The translations under genes and the position numbers were made by a program. This document shows positions 18,849 to 27,839 of a DNA stretch of 64,000 nucleotides, one piece after another. Below the pieces are notes generated by a model. That model saw only the letters and a list, made by a program, of their open reading frames with translations, was not told the origin of the DNA and searched no databases. Every line of letters begins with the position of its first letter. Positions within the stretch are counted from its first letter, which is position 1. The stretch spans positions 113,938 to 177,937 of the forward strand of contig NZ_FQUR01000011.1 of the NCBI RefSeq assembly GCF_900129115.1. Reading direction: 5' to 3'. The stretch comes from Thermoanaerobacter uzonensis DSM 18761 (GTDB lineage: Bacteria > Bacillota > Thermoanaerobacteria > Thermoanaerobacterales > Thermoanaerobacteraceae).

Positions 18849-19640
18849 ATGAGAGTGGCGTCTGTTGTTTTAAAAAAAGGAGAGGTAGAAAAGATAACTG
18901 GTAAAAAAGAGGTTTTGAATAAAATAGATGAAATTCTCAAGGTTTGTCAAGAGAAAGGAGCATGTGTTGTAGTTTTTCCGGCTCTTACAGGTATGCTTTG
19001 GGACTTTGAAGATAAATTTTTAGAAGAAATGAAAAAAATTTCTTTAAAATATAAGGATATTGCCATATGTCCGGGAAGCTTTTTTGAAAAAGATGGAGAC
19101 AAAACTTACCACTCTTCTTTTCTTTTGTTAAACGGAGAGGTAATACTATTCCAAAGGCAGTTGTACCTTGCAAAGTGGGAAAGAGATATTGGTTTGTCAA
19201 GAGGAAGTATACTTAATATAGCTGAAATAAATGGTTTTAAGGTGAGTATAATTTTGTCTACAGATGTTTTTTACCCACAGGTGGCAAGATATGCTGCATT
19301 AAAGGGAGTAAATTTGGTTATTTCACCAGTAGCTATAAGGGGAGATGAAAGAAATTACGCAAGGCAAATAGCAGGCTTATGGCAAAACGTTCAACAGAAT
19401 CTATTTTTTGCAGTAGAAAGCGGTTTTAAAGGAGAATGCAAAGGGTACAGTTTTTATTCGGAATCAGCTATTCATGGGCCTTTGGAGATGACGAGGGATG
19501 ATGATGGCTTTCTTGCAAAAGAAGATGATTTCCCTGTTATAGTTGTTGAACTTGATGAAAGAGCGAGAAAAGAAGCAATTTCTAAGTTTGACGTTTTGAA
19601 ACAGCTAAATACTGAATTTTATAAAAGGATTTTTGGGTGA
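18849..19640 (+). CDS. Nitrilase-superfamily protein lacking all three catalytic residues
   Basis: 263 residues with the nitrilase alpha-beta-beta-alpha sandwich pattern, but the Glu-Lys-Cys triad is lost. VVFPALTG has Ala45 where the active paralogue has Glu; RQLYLAKWE has Gln104 for Lys; IILSTDVFYP has Ser137 for Cys. The lining pattern otherwise matches the neighbour gene (KVSIILSTD against KIACPVCMD). It is therefore probably a regulatory or structural partner of the intact nitrilase encoded six bases downstream. It lies five bases after the glycosidase gene. The frame is clean, so this is a maintained pseudoenzyme rather than a dead gene. Confidence 0.85.
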   Translation: MRVASVVLKKGEVEKITGKKEVLNKIDEILKVCQEKGACVVVFPALTGMLWDFEDKFLEEMKKISLKYKDIAICPGSFFEKDGDKTYHSSFLLLNGEVILFQRQLYLAKWERDIGLSRGSILNIAEINGFKVSIILSTDVFYPQVARYAALKGVNLVISPVAIRGDERNYARQIAGLWQNVQQNLFFAVESGFKGECKGYSFYSESAIHGPLEMTRDDDGFLAKEDDFPVIVVELDERARKEAISKFDVLKQLNTEFYKRIFG

Positions 19641-19646
19641 TGGATT

Positions 19647-20720
19647 ATGAAAAATGTTTTAGAATTTATTTTTGATAGAAACATGAATGCAAAAAAGATA
19701 AATAATTATTTACGCCAGGTTAAAGGAATAAAAGATAAAAAGATTTCTTCAAAAGATAAAGATAATGTGAGAATCTCTTGTGTGGAGAGGCAAATTAAAG
19801 TGGTTAAATCTATTGAAGAATATGCAAACTTGTTAAAAGGCTTTGTAGAAGAAGCTGCACAAAGAGAGAGTGATATAGTTGTATTTCCTGAGTACAATTT
19901 TTTTGATTTACTTGGTTTAATACCGGCCTTTAGCAGAATAAACGATTATTTAAATAAAAAGGCACAAAAAGGAGAAAAATTAGAAGATGGAGTAAGTGGG
20001 GAGGGATTACTGCGATTTATCTTTCAATCTATATCAAAATCTTCTCAAAGGGCAATTGAAGAGATAATGACAGGCTTTGCTAAAAAGTATGGAATTTACA
20101 TTTACACGGGAAGTTATATTATAAACGAAAATGGCAATTTGTATAATGGCGGTGCTTTGGTGTCAAGAGAAGGAAAAATATTAGGAAGGCAAAAGAAGAT
20201 ACATTTAACAGATTTTGAAGAAAAAATTGGACTTAAGCGAGAAAATGAGCTTGAAATTTTTTCATTAGATATAGGAAAAATTGCTTGTCCTGTCTGCATG
20301 GATGCCACTTATTTTGAAACTTTTAAGATAGCTTCCCAAAAAGGTGCGGAAATTGTAATTCTTCCTATAGCGAATATGGAGGAGTATAATTTTTGGAGGG
20401 CACTAAGGGGGATATGGCCAAGGGTCCAAGAGTCTTATGTGTACGGAGTAAAAGCTTCTTTAAATGGCCGGATAGGAGGGATTCATTTTACGGGGAAAGC
20501 AGGAATTTTTGCGCCGATTGATATGACAGATAATAAAGACGGGATTATTGCGATTTCACCTCATTACGAAGGGGATTATCTCGTAACTTCTGATATAAAT
20601 ATTGCAAAACTTTATGAAGCGAGAGAAATGGCGGAATATTATGGGGATGTGAATGAGGAGTTTGAAAGGGATTATTATGGCAAGGTGTACAGTAATTTTA
20701 AGAGAGGAGATAAAATATGA
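19647..20720 (+). CDS. Nitrilase-superfamily carbon-nitrogen hydrolase, catalytic triad intact
   Basis: 357 residues. The triad is visible: Glu82 in VVFPEYN, Lys184 in KKIHLTDF, Cys217 in PVCMDATYF. Such enzymes cleave amides, nitriles or carbamoyl groups through a Cys thioester; the substrate here is unknown. There is an N-terminal extension of ~40 residues rich in Lys and Asp. It is preceded by the inactive paralogue, to which it aligns throughout, and its stop overlaps the start of the transporter gene by four bases (ATGA). The operon suggests an N-containing sugar or glycoside as substrate, which is inference. Confidence 0.85.
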   Translation: MKNVLEFIFDRNMNAKKINNYLRQVKGIKDKKISSKDKDNVRISCVERQIKVVKSIEEYANLLKGFVEEAAQRESDIVVFPEYNFFDLLGLIPAFSRINDYLNKKAQKGEKLEDGVSGEGLLRFIFQSISKSSQRAIEEIMTGFAKKYGIYIYTGSYIINENGNLYNGGALVSREGKILGRQKKIHLTDFEEKIGLKRENELEIFSLDIGKIACPVCMDATYFETFKIASQKGAEIVILPIANMEEYNFWRALRGIWPRVQESYVYGVKASLNGRIGGIHFTGKAGIFAPIDMTDNKDGIIAISPHYEGDYLVTSDINIAKLYEAREMAEYYGDVNEEFERDYYGKVYSNFKRGDKI

Positions 20721-22036
20721 AACACAACAGGTTTTTTATGATTTTAATGTATTCTTTAGGATATTTAGGGATATCGGTTTTTACTCAAACGGCGGTAAAG
20801 TGGTATCAATATTATTACACTCCTCCACAATTTAACATGCAAGGGCTTAAAATACTTGTACCAATAAGCCTTATAGGTTTTTCTATGATAGTTGCGAGAA
20901 TGTTTGACGGCATATCTGATCCAATAGTCGCTTATTATTCTGACAAATTAAATACCAAAATGGGTAGGAGAATACCTTTTGTGCTATTTGGCTCACCTGT
21001 TTTGATGATTTCTTTTATAATGATATGGTTTCCTCCTGTTCCTGAGGTGTCAATAATAAACTTTATTTATCTCACTTTTGTATTAAGTTTATTTTTTGTA
21101 TCTTTTACTGCAGTTGTGGCGCCGTATCTTGCTCTCATACCTGAAATAACTAAAAATGCAAAAGAAAGAATTACACTTACTATGATGCAAGGGATAACTC
21201 AGATTATAGGTGTGATGGTAGCAGAAGCAGGGTCAGGAATTTTGATTGGGATTTTTAATTTCAAAATTATGGGAATTATATTAGGAATCTTTGCTTTTAT
21301 CACTTTAATGCTTACGCCTATTTTTGTAAAAGAAGAAAAAATAGAGGAAGAAAATATACCCACAGTGGGAATGTTTACTTCTATTAAGATGACTTTAACA
21401 AATGCAGATTTTATGTATTACCTTACTGCGGCGACAGCTTTATGGTTTGGGATAAATACCTTGACTATTGCTATGCCTTATATAACTGAGGTGCTTTTAA
21501 AGACTCCTGCTGAAGAGTCGGGCTTTATGATTGCAGGTGCATTTGTTGTAGCAGTTTTGTTTAGCTTCTTTGTGCCGAAGCTTACACTATTATACGGAAA
21601 GAAAAAACTTCTCATGGTGTTTTCTATTATGTTTGCTGGTATTTTAGCCCTTACTGGACTTTTTGGGACCGTTTTTAATAAGACAGTTTCTATAATTATC
21701 GTTTTATTAGCTGGTATACCGTTTTCTGTATTTTTTGTAGTGCCTAATGCAATGATTGCTGATATAGCGGAATTGGATGGCATTAAAACAGGGCAGAGAA
21801 GAGAAGGCATGTTTTTTGGAGTACAAGGCTTTGTTATAAAGATAGTTATTGGGATTTCTTCTCTTGTAACGCCACTTTTGTTTAAGATTTTTGGGTATAG
21901 TGCAGAAAATCCGCTTGGTTTACAGCTTTGTGGGCCTTTAGCTGGAAGTATAGTTTTGTTAAGTTTGATTGTTTTTAGCAAATACTCTCTTACCGAAAAA
22001 GAGTTAGAAAAGTATAAGCTAGATAGTAAAAAATAA
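20717..22036 (+). CDS. GPH-family (MelB-like) sugar:cation symporter
   Basis: 439 residues, about twelve hydrophobic segments. The GPH signature lies in the first half: RMFDGISDPIVAYYSDKLNTKMGRR, as in melibiose and glucuronide carriers. The C-terminal half repeats helices with short cytosolic loops. Start ATG overlaps the nitrilase stop. As last gene of the glycosidase-nitrilase operon it most likely imports their substrate. A terminator-like hairpin begins within its stop codon. Confidence 0.88.
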   Translation: MKHNRFFMILMYSLGYLGISVFTQTAVKWYQYYYTPPQFNMQGLKILVPISLIGFSMIVARMFDGISDPIVAYYSDKLNTKMGRRIPFVLFGSPVLMISFIMIWFPPVPEVSIINFIYLTFVLSLFFVSFTAVVAPYLALIPEITKNAKERITLTMMQGITQIIGVMVAEAGSGILIGIFNFKIMGIILGIFAFITLMLTPIFVKEEKIEEENIPTVGMFTSIKMTLTNADFMYYLTAATALWFGINTLTIAMPYITEVLLKTPAEESGFMIAGAFVVAVLFSFFVPKLTLLYGKKKLLMVFSIMFAGILALTGLFGTVFNKTVSIIIVLLAGIPFSVFFVVPNAMIADIAELDGIKTGQRREGMFFGVQGFVIKIVIGISSLVTPLLFKIFGYSAENPLGLQLCGPLAGSIVLLSLIVFSKYSLTEKELEKYKLDSKK

Positions 22037-22052
22037 GGGCTTAACGCCCTTA
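22033..22052 (+). repeat. Left copy of 20-bp flanking duplication (terminator hairpin)
   Basis: ATAAGGGCTTAACGCCCTTA holds the hairpin AAGGGC/GCCCTT right at the transporter stop. The same 20 bases, with one change, recur at 22317-22336, where they are followed by a T tract. Confidence 0.8.
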
Positions 22053-22316
22053 CAGTTTGTTGACAAAGTTAAAAAATACTCAAAGGAGATATTTTGCATC
22101 GTCGTTCCGATGTTCCAAAGCGACAAAACTAAAGCTCGACTTTCGGGCTCCGGCAGGGTACCGGGCACATTCGACCTCCTTGTCTTAGTGCCCGCCTCCG
22201 CCATCCGTGGCTTCGGCCCTGCCTTCACCCTCGGTCTTGCTAAGTTTTGTTAGCGCTTTGTAACAAGTCGCTCCTTATGCAAAATATCTCCTTTACGAAA
22301 GTTTGTCTACAGTCTG
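22053..22316. mobile_element. 264-bp GC-rich MITE-like structured element
   Basis: The ends are imperfect inverted repeats (CAGTTTGTTGACAAAGTT against CAGACTGTAGACAAACTT, read inward). Inside lie nested perfect stems: 22082-22099 with 22277-22294 (18 bp), CAAAGCG/CGCTTTG, ACAAAACT/AGTTTTGT, GGCAGGG/CCCTGCC and CGGGCAC/GTGCCCG. GC content is clearly above the neighbourhood. No coding frame is convincing. With the 20-bp flanking duplication this looks like a non-autonomous transposable element, and its transcript could fold into one long, branched RNA. Confidence 0.75.
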
Positions 22317-22341
22317 ATAAGGGCTTACCGCCCTTATTTTT
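22317..22341 (+). terminator. Terminator, right copy of the 20-bp duplication
   Basis: AAGGGC (22319-22324) and GCCCTT (22330-22335) form a hairpin followed by ATTTTTT on the plus strand. It probably was the original terminator of the transporter operon before the element inserted. Confidence 0.75.
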
Positions 22342-22718
22342 TACTCAGACTTCCACAGTCCATGCAAATTGCAGTAGGACCACGCTTTTAACTCTTTAGC
22401 ATCTGTTACAAAAACTGCTTCAGGTTTTTCACCTGGTTTTAATACTTTTCTCATATATACACCATCAGCTAAAAGAGAGATCCATTCAATCCAATGCTTT
22501 TCCTCCATTGGATGAGGAACACTTCCCACTTTTACGGTTACAATATTGCCATTTCTTTCAATAACCGGTGTGTGTTTTTCGGTACCTGCATCTCCTGTTT
22601 TTTCTTGCATTTTAACCATTGGCTCACCACAGCATACCAATGTCCCTTGACCAGCATGAAGAACTTCTACAATATTTCCGCATTTTTCGCATTTATAAAC
22701 GCCATATAAATCAGCCAT
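22341..22718 (-). CDS. dfx: Desulfoferrodoxin-type superoxide reductase (2Fe)
   Basis: 125 residues. Reduces superoxide to hydrogen peroxide in the cytosol of anaerobes, with electrons from rubredoxin. The desulforedoxin-like centre I has Cys10, Cys13, Cys29 and Cys30. The catalytic centre II has His49 (EKHTP, with Glu47 and Lys48), His69, His75, Cys116 and His119. All ligands are present, so this is the two-iron class. ATG 22718 follows AAAGGAGG; TTG at 22724 is less likely. The upstream region has a palindrome that may be an operator. Confidence 0.95.
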   Translation of the reverse strand: MADLYGVYKCEKCGNIVEVLHAGQGTLVCCGEPMVKMQEKTGDAGTEKHTPVIERNGNIVTVKVGSVPHPMEEKHWIEWISLLADGVYMRKVLKPGEKPEAVFVTDAKELKAWSYCNLHGLWKSE

Positions 22719-22772
22719 TGTCAATTCCTCCTTTGAATTTGTAAAACTTTACAACTATAATTAATTTGCTTT

Positions 22773-22804
22773 GGATAATATATCTTAACAGAAATATATT
22801 ATCC
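22773..22804. promoter_or_regulatory. Palindrome upstream of the superoxide reductase gene
   Basis: GGATAATATAT (22773-22783) and ATATATTATCC (22794-22804) are a perfect 11-bp inverted repeat with a 10-base spacer, 55 bp before the start codon. A second near-palindrome TTGTAAAACTTTACAA lies at 22739-22754. Either could bind a redox or peroxide regulator; the resemblance to a PerR box is only partial. Confidence 0.45.
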
Positions 22805-22950
22805 TTTATATTTATAATACATTAAAATTTTTTGGATTTCAAGTAGGAAAAGAAATTTTTTAGTATGCAAATGGCAATATCGGAAAAGCGAAAATACATT
22901 TGTTAATTTTTATGAAAGTATGGTAATATAATGGTGGGGAGGTGTGTAGG

Positions 22951-23640
22951 ATGCACAAAATATTGGTGGTTGAAGACGATGTCAATATAGCTAAGTTTAT
23001 AAAAATAAATTTGGATAAATATTATGATACAGAAATAATGAATGAAGGTAGGAAAGCTCTTGATTTAATTAGAAGTGAAAAATTTTCTGTTATAATACTG
23101 GATATAATGCTTCCTGATATAAGCGGCTTTGAAGTTTTAAGGGAGATAAAAGTGATGAAGATAAATACTCCTGTTATTGTCCTCACGGCTAAAAGCCAGG
23201 ATGTGGATAAAATATTAGGTTTAGAGTTAGGAGCAGATGATTATATCACTAAGCCTTTTAATCCAAGAGAACTTGTGGCAAGAGTAAAAGCGATTATAAG
23301 GAGAGTTTATGAGTTTAATGCGATTATGCAAAGTACTGGTAGCATAGAATTTGGAGAGGTAAAATTGGATTTAAGCCAAAATAAAGTCTTTGTGAAGGGA
23401 AAAGAAGTGTCTCTGACTCCAAGAGAATTTCAACTTTTAAAGATATTAATGACAAATAGAGAGAGAGTGGTAAAAAGAGAAGAACTTATTGGTTTTATAT
23501 GGGGAGAATCTTTTATAGGGGATACAAAAACACTGGACGTTCACATTAGAAGGCTAAGAGAAAAAATTGAAACTAATCCCGACCAACCAAAATACATACA
23601 TACTCAATGGGGAATTGGGTATTATTTTGGAGGAAGTTAA
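22951..23640 (+). CDS. OmpR/PhoB-type response regulator
   Basis: 229 residues. Receiver domain with acidic pair Asp9-Asp10, phosphoacceptor Asp51 in ILDIMLPD, Thr in VLTAKS and Lys in ITKPF. A winged-helix DNA-binding domain follows from about residue 130 (LTPREFQLLKILM, TLDVHIRRLREKIE). Start ATG 22951 follows GGGGAGG; the GTG at 22942 lies too close to that site. It is directly joined to the kinase gene (stop at 23640, ATG at 23641). Confidence 0.93.
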   Translation: MHKILVVEDDVNIAKFIKINLDKYYDTEIMNEGRKALDLIRSEKFSVIILDIMLPDISGFEVLREIKVMKINTPVIVLTAKSQDVDKILGLELGADDYITKPFNPRELVARVKAIIRRVYEFNAIMQSTGSIEFGEVKLDLSQNKVFVKGKEVSLTPREFQLLKILMTNRERVVKREELIGFIWGESFIGDTKTLDVHIRRLREKIETNPDQPKYIHTQWGIGYYFGGS

Positions 23641-25029
23641 ATGAGTATAAGATTTAAACTTACAGTTTCTTATATTTTGTTGGTTACAATGATAATAATT
23701 TTTTTTGGAGTTATATCTACTTTAACACTTGAAAAATACTATATTAACAACATAATTGAAATACTTACTTCACAGGGCAATTCCTTTTCTCGTGTAATTG
23801 ATAGTTACATTGATGCAGATATATACGCGATAGGCCAAGATTTGGTTAAAAAGCTTGCAGCAGATACCAATGCACAAGTTCAGCTTTTAAATATGAAAGG
23901 CATGCTTTTAGGGGACTCTTCTGTCTCTTCTACTCCTATTCCTGTTAAGATACTTACTCCAGATGTCATACAAGCTATTTCAGGAGAAAATGGAGTTTAT
24001 ATAGAAGACCTCCACAATGAAAAAGTTCTCCACGTGTCAGTGCCAATAAAAAATAAAATAAATTATATAGCAGTATTGAGGCTTTCTTCTTCCTTAGAGG
24101 AAGTTTACAATGTAATAAAAAAGTTAGTGTTATTTTTTGGGGTAGTATTAACAGCCTCTTCTTTAGTTGCGTTGGTGATAGGGTTTTTTATAGCAAACAG
24201 ACTTACAAAGCCTCTGGAGATGGTTAAAAAGACGACGCAGGAGATGGCAAGAGGCAATTTTAAAGTCAGGGCTCAAAAGATTTCAAATGACGAAATAGGA
24301 ATATTGGCAGATTCTTTTAATAAAATGGCAGAAGAATTAGGACAGTTGGAAGAGATGAAAAACGAGTTTATAAGCAATATCTCTCACGAATTAAAGACTC
24401 CGCTTACCTCTATAAAAGGATTTGCAGTAACTGCTATGGACGTATTTGAAGAAAATCGTGAGTTATATGAGTATTTAAATATTATTGATGGGGAAGCAGA
24501 TAGGCTTTCTCACTTAGTAGATGAGCTTTTGGATTTTTCCAAGATGGAGCTTGGTAAGATAAAATTGACTTTTGATGAGGTAGATATTAGTTGCTTAATT
24601 CGTGAAACAATTGCTGTGCTAAAACCTATTGCAGAAAATAATGGTGTCAACTTAATATGTGAAAAAAATAACGATAATCTTGTAGTCTATGGAGATAAAA
24701 ATAGGCTGAAACAGGTGTTAGTGAATCTTATTGATAATGCTATAAAAGTTTGTGAGAGTGGTAAAACTGTAAAAGTTGTTCTTGAAGCGAAAGAGAGAGC
24801 AATAATAAAAGTGGAAGATGAAGGTCATGGCATTTCAGAGAGTGAAATGAAACACATTTTTGATAAATTTTATAGAGGCAAAAACAGCAGATACAGTGGT
24901 ACAGGATTGGGACTTGCCATAGCAAAGAAAATAATTGAAGAACATGGTGGAACTATAACAGTTGAAAGCGAAGAAAACAAAGGTACTGTGTTTACAGTAA
25001 CTTTGCCTATTAAATATCGATCCGTGTAA
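23641..25029 (+). CDS. Sensor histidine kinase with HAMP domain
   Basis: 462 residues. Membrane segments at about 8-28 and 160-182 enclose an extracellular sensor of ~130 residues; then HAMP (RLTKPLEMVKKTTQEMARG), a HisKA dimerisation helix with SHELKTPLTSIKG (phospho-His near residue 248) and a HATPase_c domain with the N box (NLIDNAIK), G1 (DEGHGI) and GTGLGLAIAKKI. It partners the adjacent response regulator. The signal is unknown; the architecture resembles WalK/ResE-type kinases but lacks a PAS domain. Confidence 0.92.
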   Translation: MSIRFKLTVSYILLVTMIIIFFGVISTLTLEKYYINNIIEILTSQGNSFSRVIDSYIDADIYAIGQDLVKKLAADTNAQVQLLNMKGMLLGDSSVSSTPIPVKILTPDVIQAISGENGVYIEDLHNEKVLHVSVPIKNKINYIAVLRLSSSLEEVYNVIKKLVLFFGVVLTASSLVALVIGFFIANRLTKPLEMVKKTTQEMARGNFKVRAQKISNDEIGILADSFNKMAEELGQLEEMKNEFISNISHELKTPLTSIKGFAVTAMDVFEENRELYEYLNIIDGEADRLSHLVDELLDFSKMELGKIKLTFDEVDISCLIRETIAVLKPIAENNGVNLICEKNNDNLVVYGDKNRLKQVLVNLIDNAIKVCESGKTVKVVLEAKERAIIKVEDEGHGISESEMKHIFDKFYRGKNSRYSGTGLGLAIAKKIIEEHGGTITVESEENKGTVFTVTLPIKYRSV

Positions 25030-25072
25030 AATTTTAGTAGGTAATGTCAGTATATTATTTCTACTAATTTTT
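25030..25072 (+). terminator. Weak terminator-like hairpin after the kinase gene
   Basis: AATTTTAGTAG and CTACTAATTTTT pair imperfectly around an AT-rich loop and end in T. Modest support only. Confidence 0.4.
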
Positions 25073-25164
25073 GACACACACTAAATATCGATAAATTATT
25101 GACAATCTGATTGTTTTGTATTATTGATTATATTGATGATGATTATAATGTGGAGGCAAATTTT

Positions 25165-26583
25165 ATGAAATATAGAATTGAGCATGACTTGCTGGGGAAA
25201 AAAGAAGTGCCCATTGATGCTTATTATGGTATACATACATTGAGAGCTTTTGAAAATTTTCATATATCAGGGCAAAAAATCCACAGGGAACTTATTATAT
25301 CACTTGCGATGGTCAAAAAGGCTGCAGCGATTGCAAATGTGAAAATTGGCTTGCTTGATGAAAAAAAAGCGAAGGCAATAATTTTAGCTTGTGATGAGAT
25401 AATATCAGGTAAATACCATGATCAATTTATTGTTGATGCTCTCCAGGGAGGTGCAGGTACTTCTTCCAATATGAATGCTAACGAAGTTATTGCAAATAGG
25501 GCAATCGAACTACTGGGGGGTAGTAAGGGAGACTATTCTATTGTACATCCACTGGAACATGTAAACTTGAGCCAATCTACAAATGATGTTTTCCCGACAG
25601 CGGTGAGAATTGCGGCAATACGTCTTTTAAAGCCTTTGAGTGAGGATTTAGCTGAGCTTCAAAGTGTGCTCCAAGAAAAAGAAGAAGAGTTTTCTGATGT
25701 ATGTAAAATGGGACGAACCGAGTTACAGGATGCTCTTCCTGTTATGCTTGGACAGGAATTTGGTGCATATGCACAAGCAGTTGCGAGGGATAGATGGAGG
25801 ATATATAAGGTTGAAGAAAGATTGAGGCAGGTCAACATTGGCGGTACTGCTGTTGGGACAGGTGTAAATGCCGAGCTAAAATATATATTCTCAGTTATAG
25901 AAATATTGAGAGAAATAACGGGACTTGGACTTGCAAGGGCGGAATATATGATGGACCCTACCCAGAATAACGATGTTTTTGTTGAGGTATCTGGGCTTTT
26001 AAAAGCGGCAGCTACAAACCTTATAAAAATATCAAATGATATAAGGCTTATGTCATCGGGGCCTAAGTGTGGACTCATGGAGATTAATATACCAGAAGTA
26101 CAGGCAGGTTCATCGATTATGCCTGGTAAAGTGAATCCTGTCATACCTGAGGCTGTAAAGCAGGCAGCTTTTCAAGTTATAGCATGTGACCATGCAATAA
26201 CTTTATGTGCCCAAGCAGGTGAGTTTGAGCTTAATTTTACATTGCCTCAGATTGCATATAATCTTTTTATGCAGATAGACCTATTAAGAAACGCTATAAG
26301 AATATTTATAGATAAATGTATTAAGGGAATAACTGCAAATAAAGATTACTTAAGAGAAACTGTTGAGAAAAGTTACTCATATGCAACTGCGCTAGTTCCT
26401 TACCTTGGGTATGAAAAGGCAACGGAAATTGCAAAAATGGCCAAAGAGAAAAGAAAAACCATTAGGGAGGTTGTGATAGAAACAGGACTCTTTACAGAGG
26501 AGGAACTTGATATAATATTTAACCCTTATGAAATGACGAAACCAGGAATACCAGGAAAAAGGAAATTGAAAGGAGAAAAATAA
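25165..26583 (+). CDS. aspA: Aspartate ammonia-lyase
   Basis: 472 residues. Converts aspartate to fumarate and ammonia. The fumarase/aspartase signature GSSIMPGKVNP lies near residue 315, with GGAGTSSNMNANEV near 95 and SQSTNDVFPTA near 135. The start ATG follows GTGGAGG. It lies two bases before hydF. This pairing is known from other Clostridia, where aspA-like genes travel with H-cluster maturation genes, so its role there may go beyond aspartate catabolism. An ACAAT-CTG-ATTGT palindrome lies upstream near 25100-25112. Confidence 0.93.
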   Translation: MKYRIEHDLLGKKEVPIDAYYGIHTLRAFENFHISGQKIHRELIISLAMVKKAAAIANVKIGLLDEKKAKAIILACDEIISGKYHDQFIVDALQGGAGTSSNMNANEVIANRAIELLGGSKGDYSIVHPLEHVNLSQSTNDVFPTAVRIAAIRLLKPLSEDLAELQSVLQEKEEEFSDVCKMGRTELQDALPVMLGQEFGAYAQAVARDRWRIYKVEERLRQVNIGGTAVGTGVNAELKYIFSVIEILREITGLGLARAEYMMDPTQNNDVFVEVSGLLKAAATNLIKISNDIRLMSSGPKCGLMEINIPEVQAGSSIMPGKVNPVIPEAVKQAAFQVIACDHAITLCAQAGEFELNFTLPQIAYNLFMQIDLLRNAIRIFIDKCIKGITANKDYLRETVEKSYSYATALVPYLGYEKATEIAKMAKEKRKTIREVVIETGLFTEEELDIIFNPYEMTKPGIPGKRKLKGEK

Positions 26584-26585
26584 TT

Positions 26586-27812
26586 ATGAACACGACGCCA
26601 ACTTCTTCCAGGATACACATAGCTATTTTTGGCAGGAGAAATGCAGGTAAATCAAGCCTTATAAATGCTCTCACAAACCAGGAAGTGGCTCTTGTATCTG
26701 ATGTTGCAGGTACTACTACTGATCCCGTGTCGAAGGCAATGGAAATACTTCCGATCGGACCAGTTGTAATCATCGATACTGCTGGACTTGATGATACAGG
26801 AGAGTTAGGGGAACTTAGGGTAAAAAAAACCTATGAAGTTTTAAATAGAACAGACCTTGCAATTCTTGTTATAGATGGTACTATAGGACTTTCAGAGTTT
26901 GAAGAAAATATTCTAAAGGTCATTAGAGATAAAAATATTCCAGTTGTAGGGGTAATAAATAAAAAGGATTTATCACAATATTCTGAAGAAGATAAAAGAA
27001 AATGGGAAGAAAAATTAAAACTAGAACTTATTGAAGTTTCTGCCTTAAAAAAACATGGAATTGAAGCCCTAAAAATGATATTAATAAAAAAAGCACCATA
27101 TGACGACAGGGAACTTTCAATTGTAGGCGATCTCATAAAACCTGGAGACTTTGTAGTTCTTGTTGTTCCTATAGATAAGGCTGCTCCAAAAGGCAGACTT
27201 ATACTTCCACAGCAACAGACAATAAGAGATATTCTTGACAATGATGCGATGGCTATTGTTACGAAAGAGCATGAGCTAAAAGAAACACTTCAAAATATAG
27301 GGAAAAAGCCGTCATTAGTTATTACAGATTCTCAGGCTTTTTTGAAAGTTAGCGCTGATACGCCAAAAGATATACCGCTTACATCTTTTTCTATTCTTTT
27401 TGCACGATATAAAGGTGATTTGGAGGAACTTATAAGAGGTGTAAAAGCAATAAAAAAATTAAAACCTGGTGATAAAGTTCTCATTGCTGAAGGATGTACG
27501 CATCACAGGCAGTCTGATGATATAGGAAAGGTAAAAATACCTAGATGGATACGCCAGATTGTTGGAGGAGACATACAATTTGACTGGTCGAGCGGCATAA
27601 CTTTTCCAGACAATCTCGAAGAATACAGCTTGATTGTACATTGTGGCGCATGCATGCTGAATAGAAGAGAAATGATGTATAGAATTTCATATGCAAAAAG
27701 CAAAAACATTCCAATAGTAAACTATGGAGTATTAATAGCTTATGTTCAAGGTTTAATGCCGAGAGCTATAGAAATGTTTCCACTGGCAAAGATGATTTAT
27801 GAAGAAGAATAG
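26586..27812 (+). CDS. hydF: [FeFe]-hydrogenase maturation GTPase HydF
   Basis: 408 residues. Scaffold GTPase on which the 2Fe subcluster of the hydrogenase H-cluster is assembled before transfer to HydA. The GTPase domain has Walker A GRRNAGKSS (residues 16-24), a G3 motif DTAGLDD and G4 NKKD. The C-terminal iron-sulfur domain shows the characteristic Cys-x-His (EGCTHHRQ) and HCGACM. HydE, HydG and the hydrogenase are not in the window. It is co-transcribed with aspA (two-base gap; ribosome site AAAGGAGA in the end of aspA). Confidence 0.96.
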   Translation: MNTTPTSSRIHIAIFGRRNAGKSSLINALTNQEVALVSDVAGTTTDPVSKAMEILPIGPVVIIDTAGLDDTGELGELRVKKTYEVLNRTDLAILVIDGTIGLSEFEENILKVIRDKNIPVVGVINKKDLSQYSEEDKRKWEEKLKLELIEVSALKKHGIEALKMILIKKAPYDDRELSIVGDLIKPGDFVVLVVPIDKAAPKGRLILPQQQTIRDILDNDAMAIVTKEHELKETLQNIGKKPSLVITDSQAFLKVSADTPKDIPLTSFSILFARYKGDLEELIRGVKAIKKLKPGDKVLIAEGCTHHRQSDDIGKVKIPRWIRQIVGGDIQFDWSSGITFPDNLEEYSLIVHCGACMLNRREMMYRISYAKSKNIPIVNYGVLIAYVQGLMPRAIEMFPLAKMIYEEE

Positions 27813-27813
27813 A

Positions 27814-27839
27814 ATGGGACAATTATACCTTTGTCCCAT
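27814..27839. terminator. Terminator hairpin between hydF and the MFS gene
   Basis: ATGGGACAA (27814-27822) and TTGTCCCAT (27831-27839) are perfect arms with an eight-base loop. The hairpin overlaps the end of the convergent MFS gene and probably serves both directions. Confidence 0.7.

Noticed and set aside
22053..22316. Protein-coding element (insertion sequence with transposase)
   Set aside because: Only 264 bp, no convincing frame, all signal is nested palindromes.
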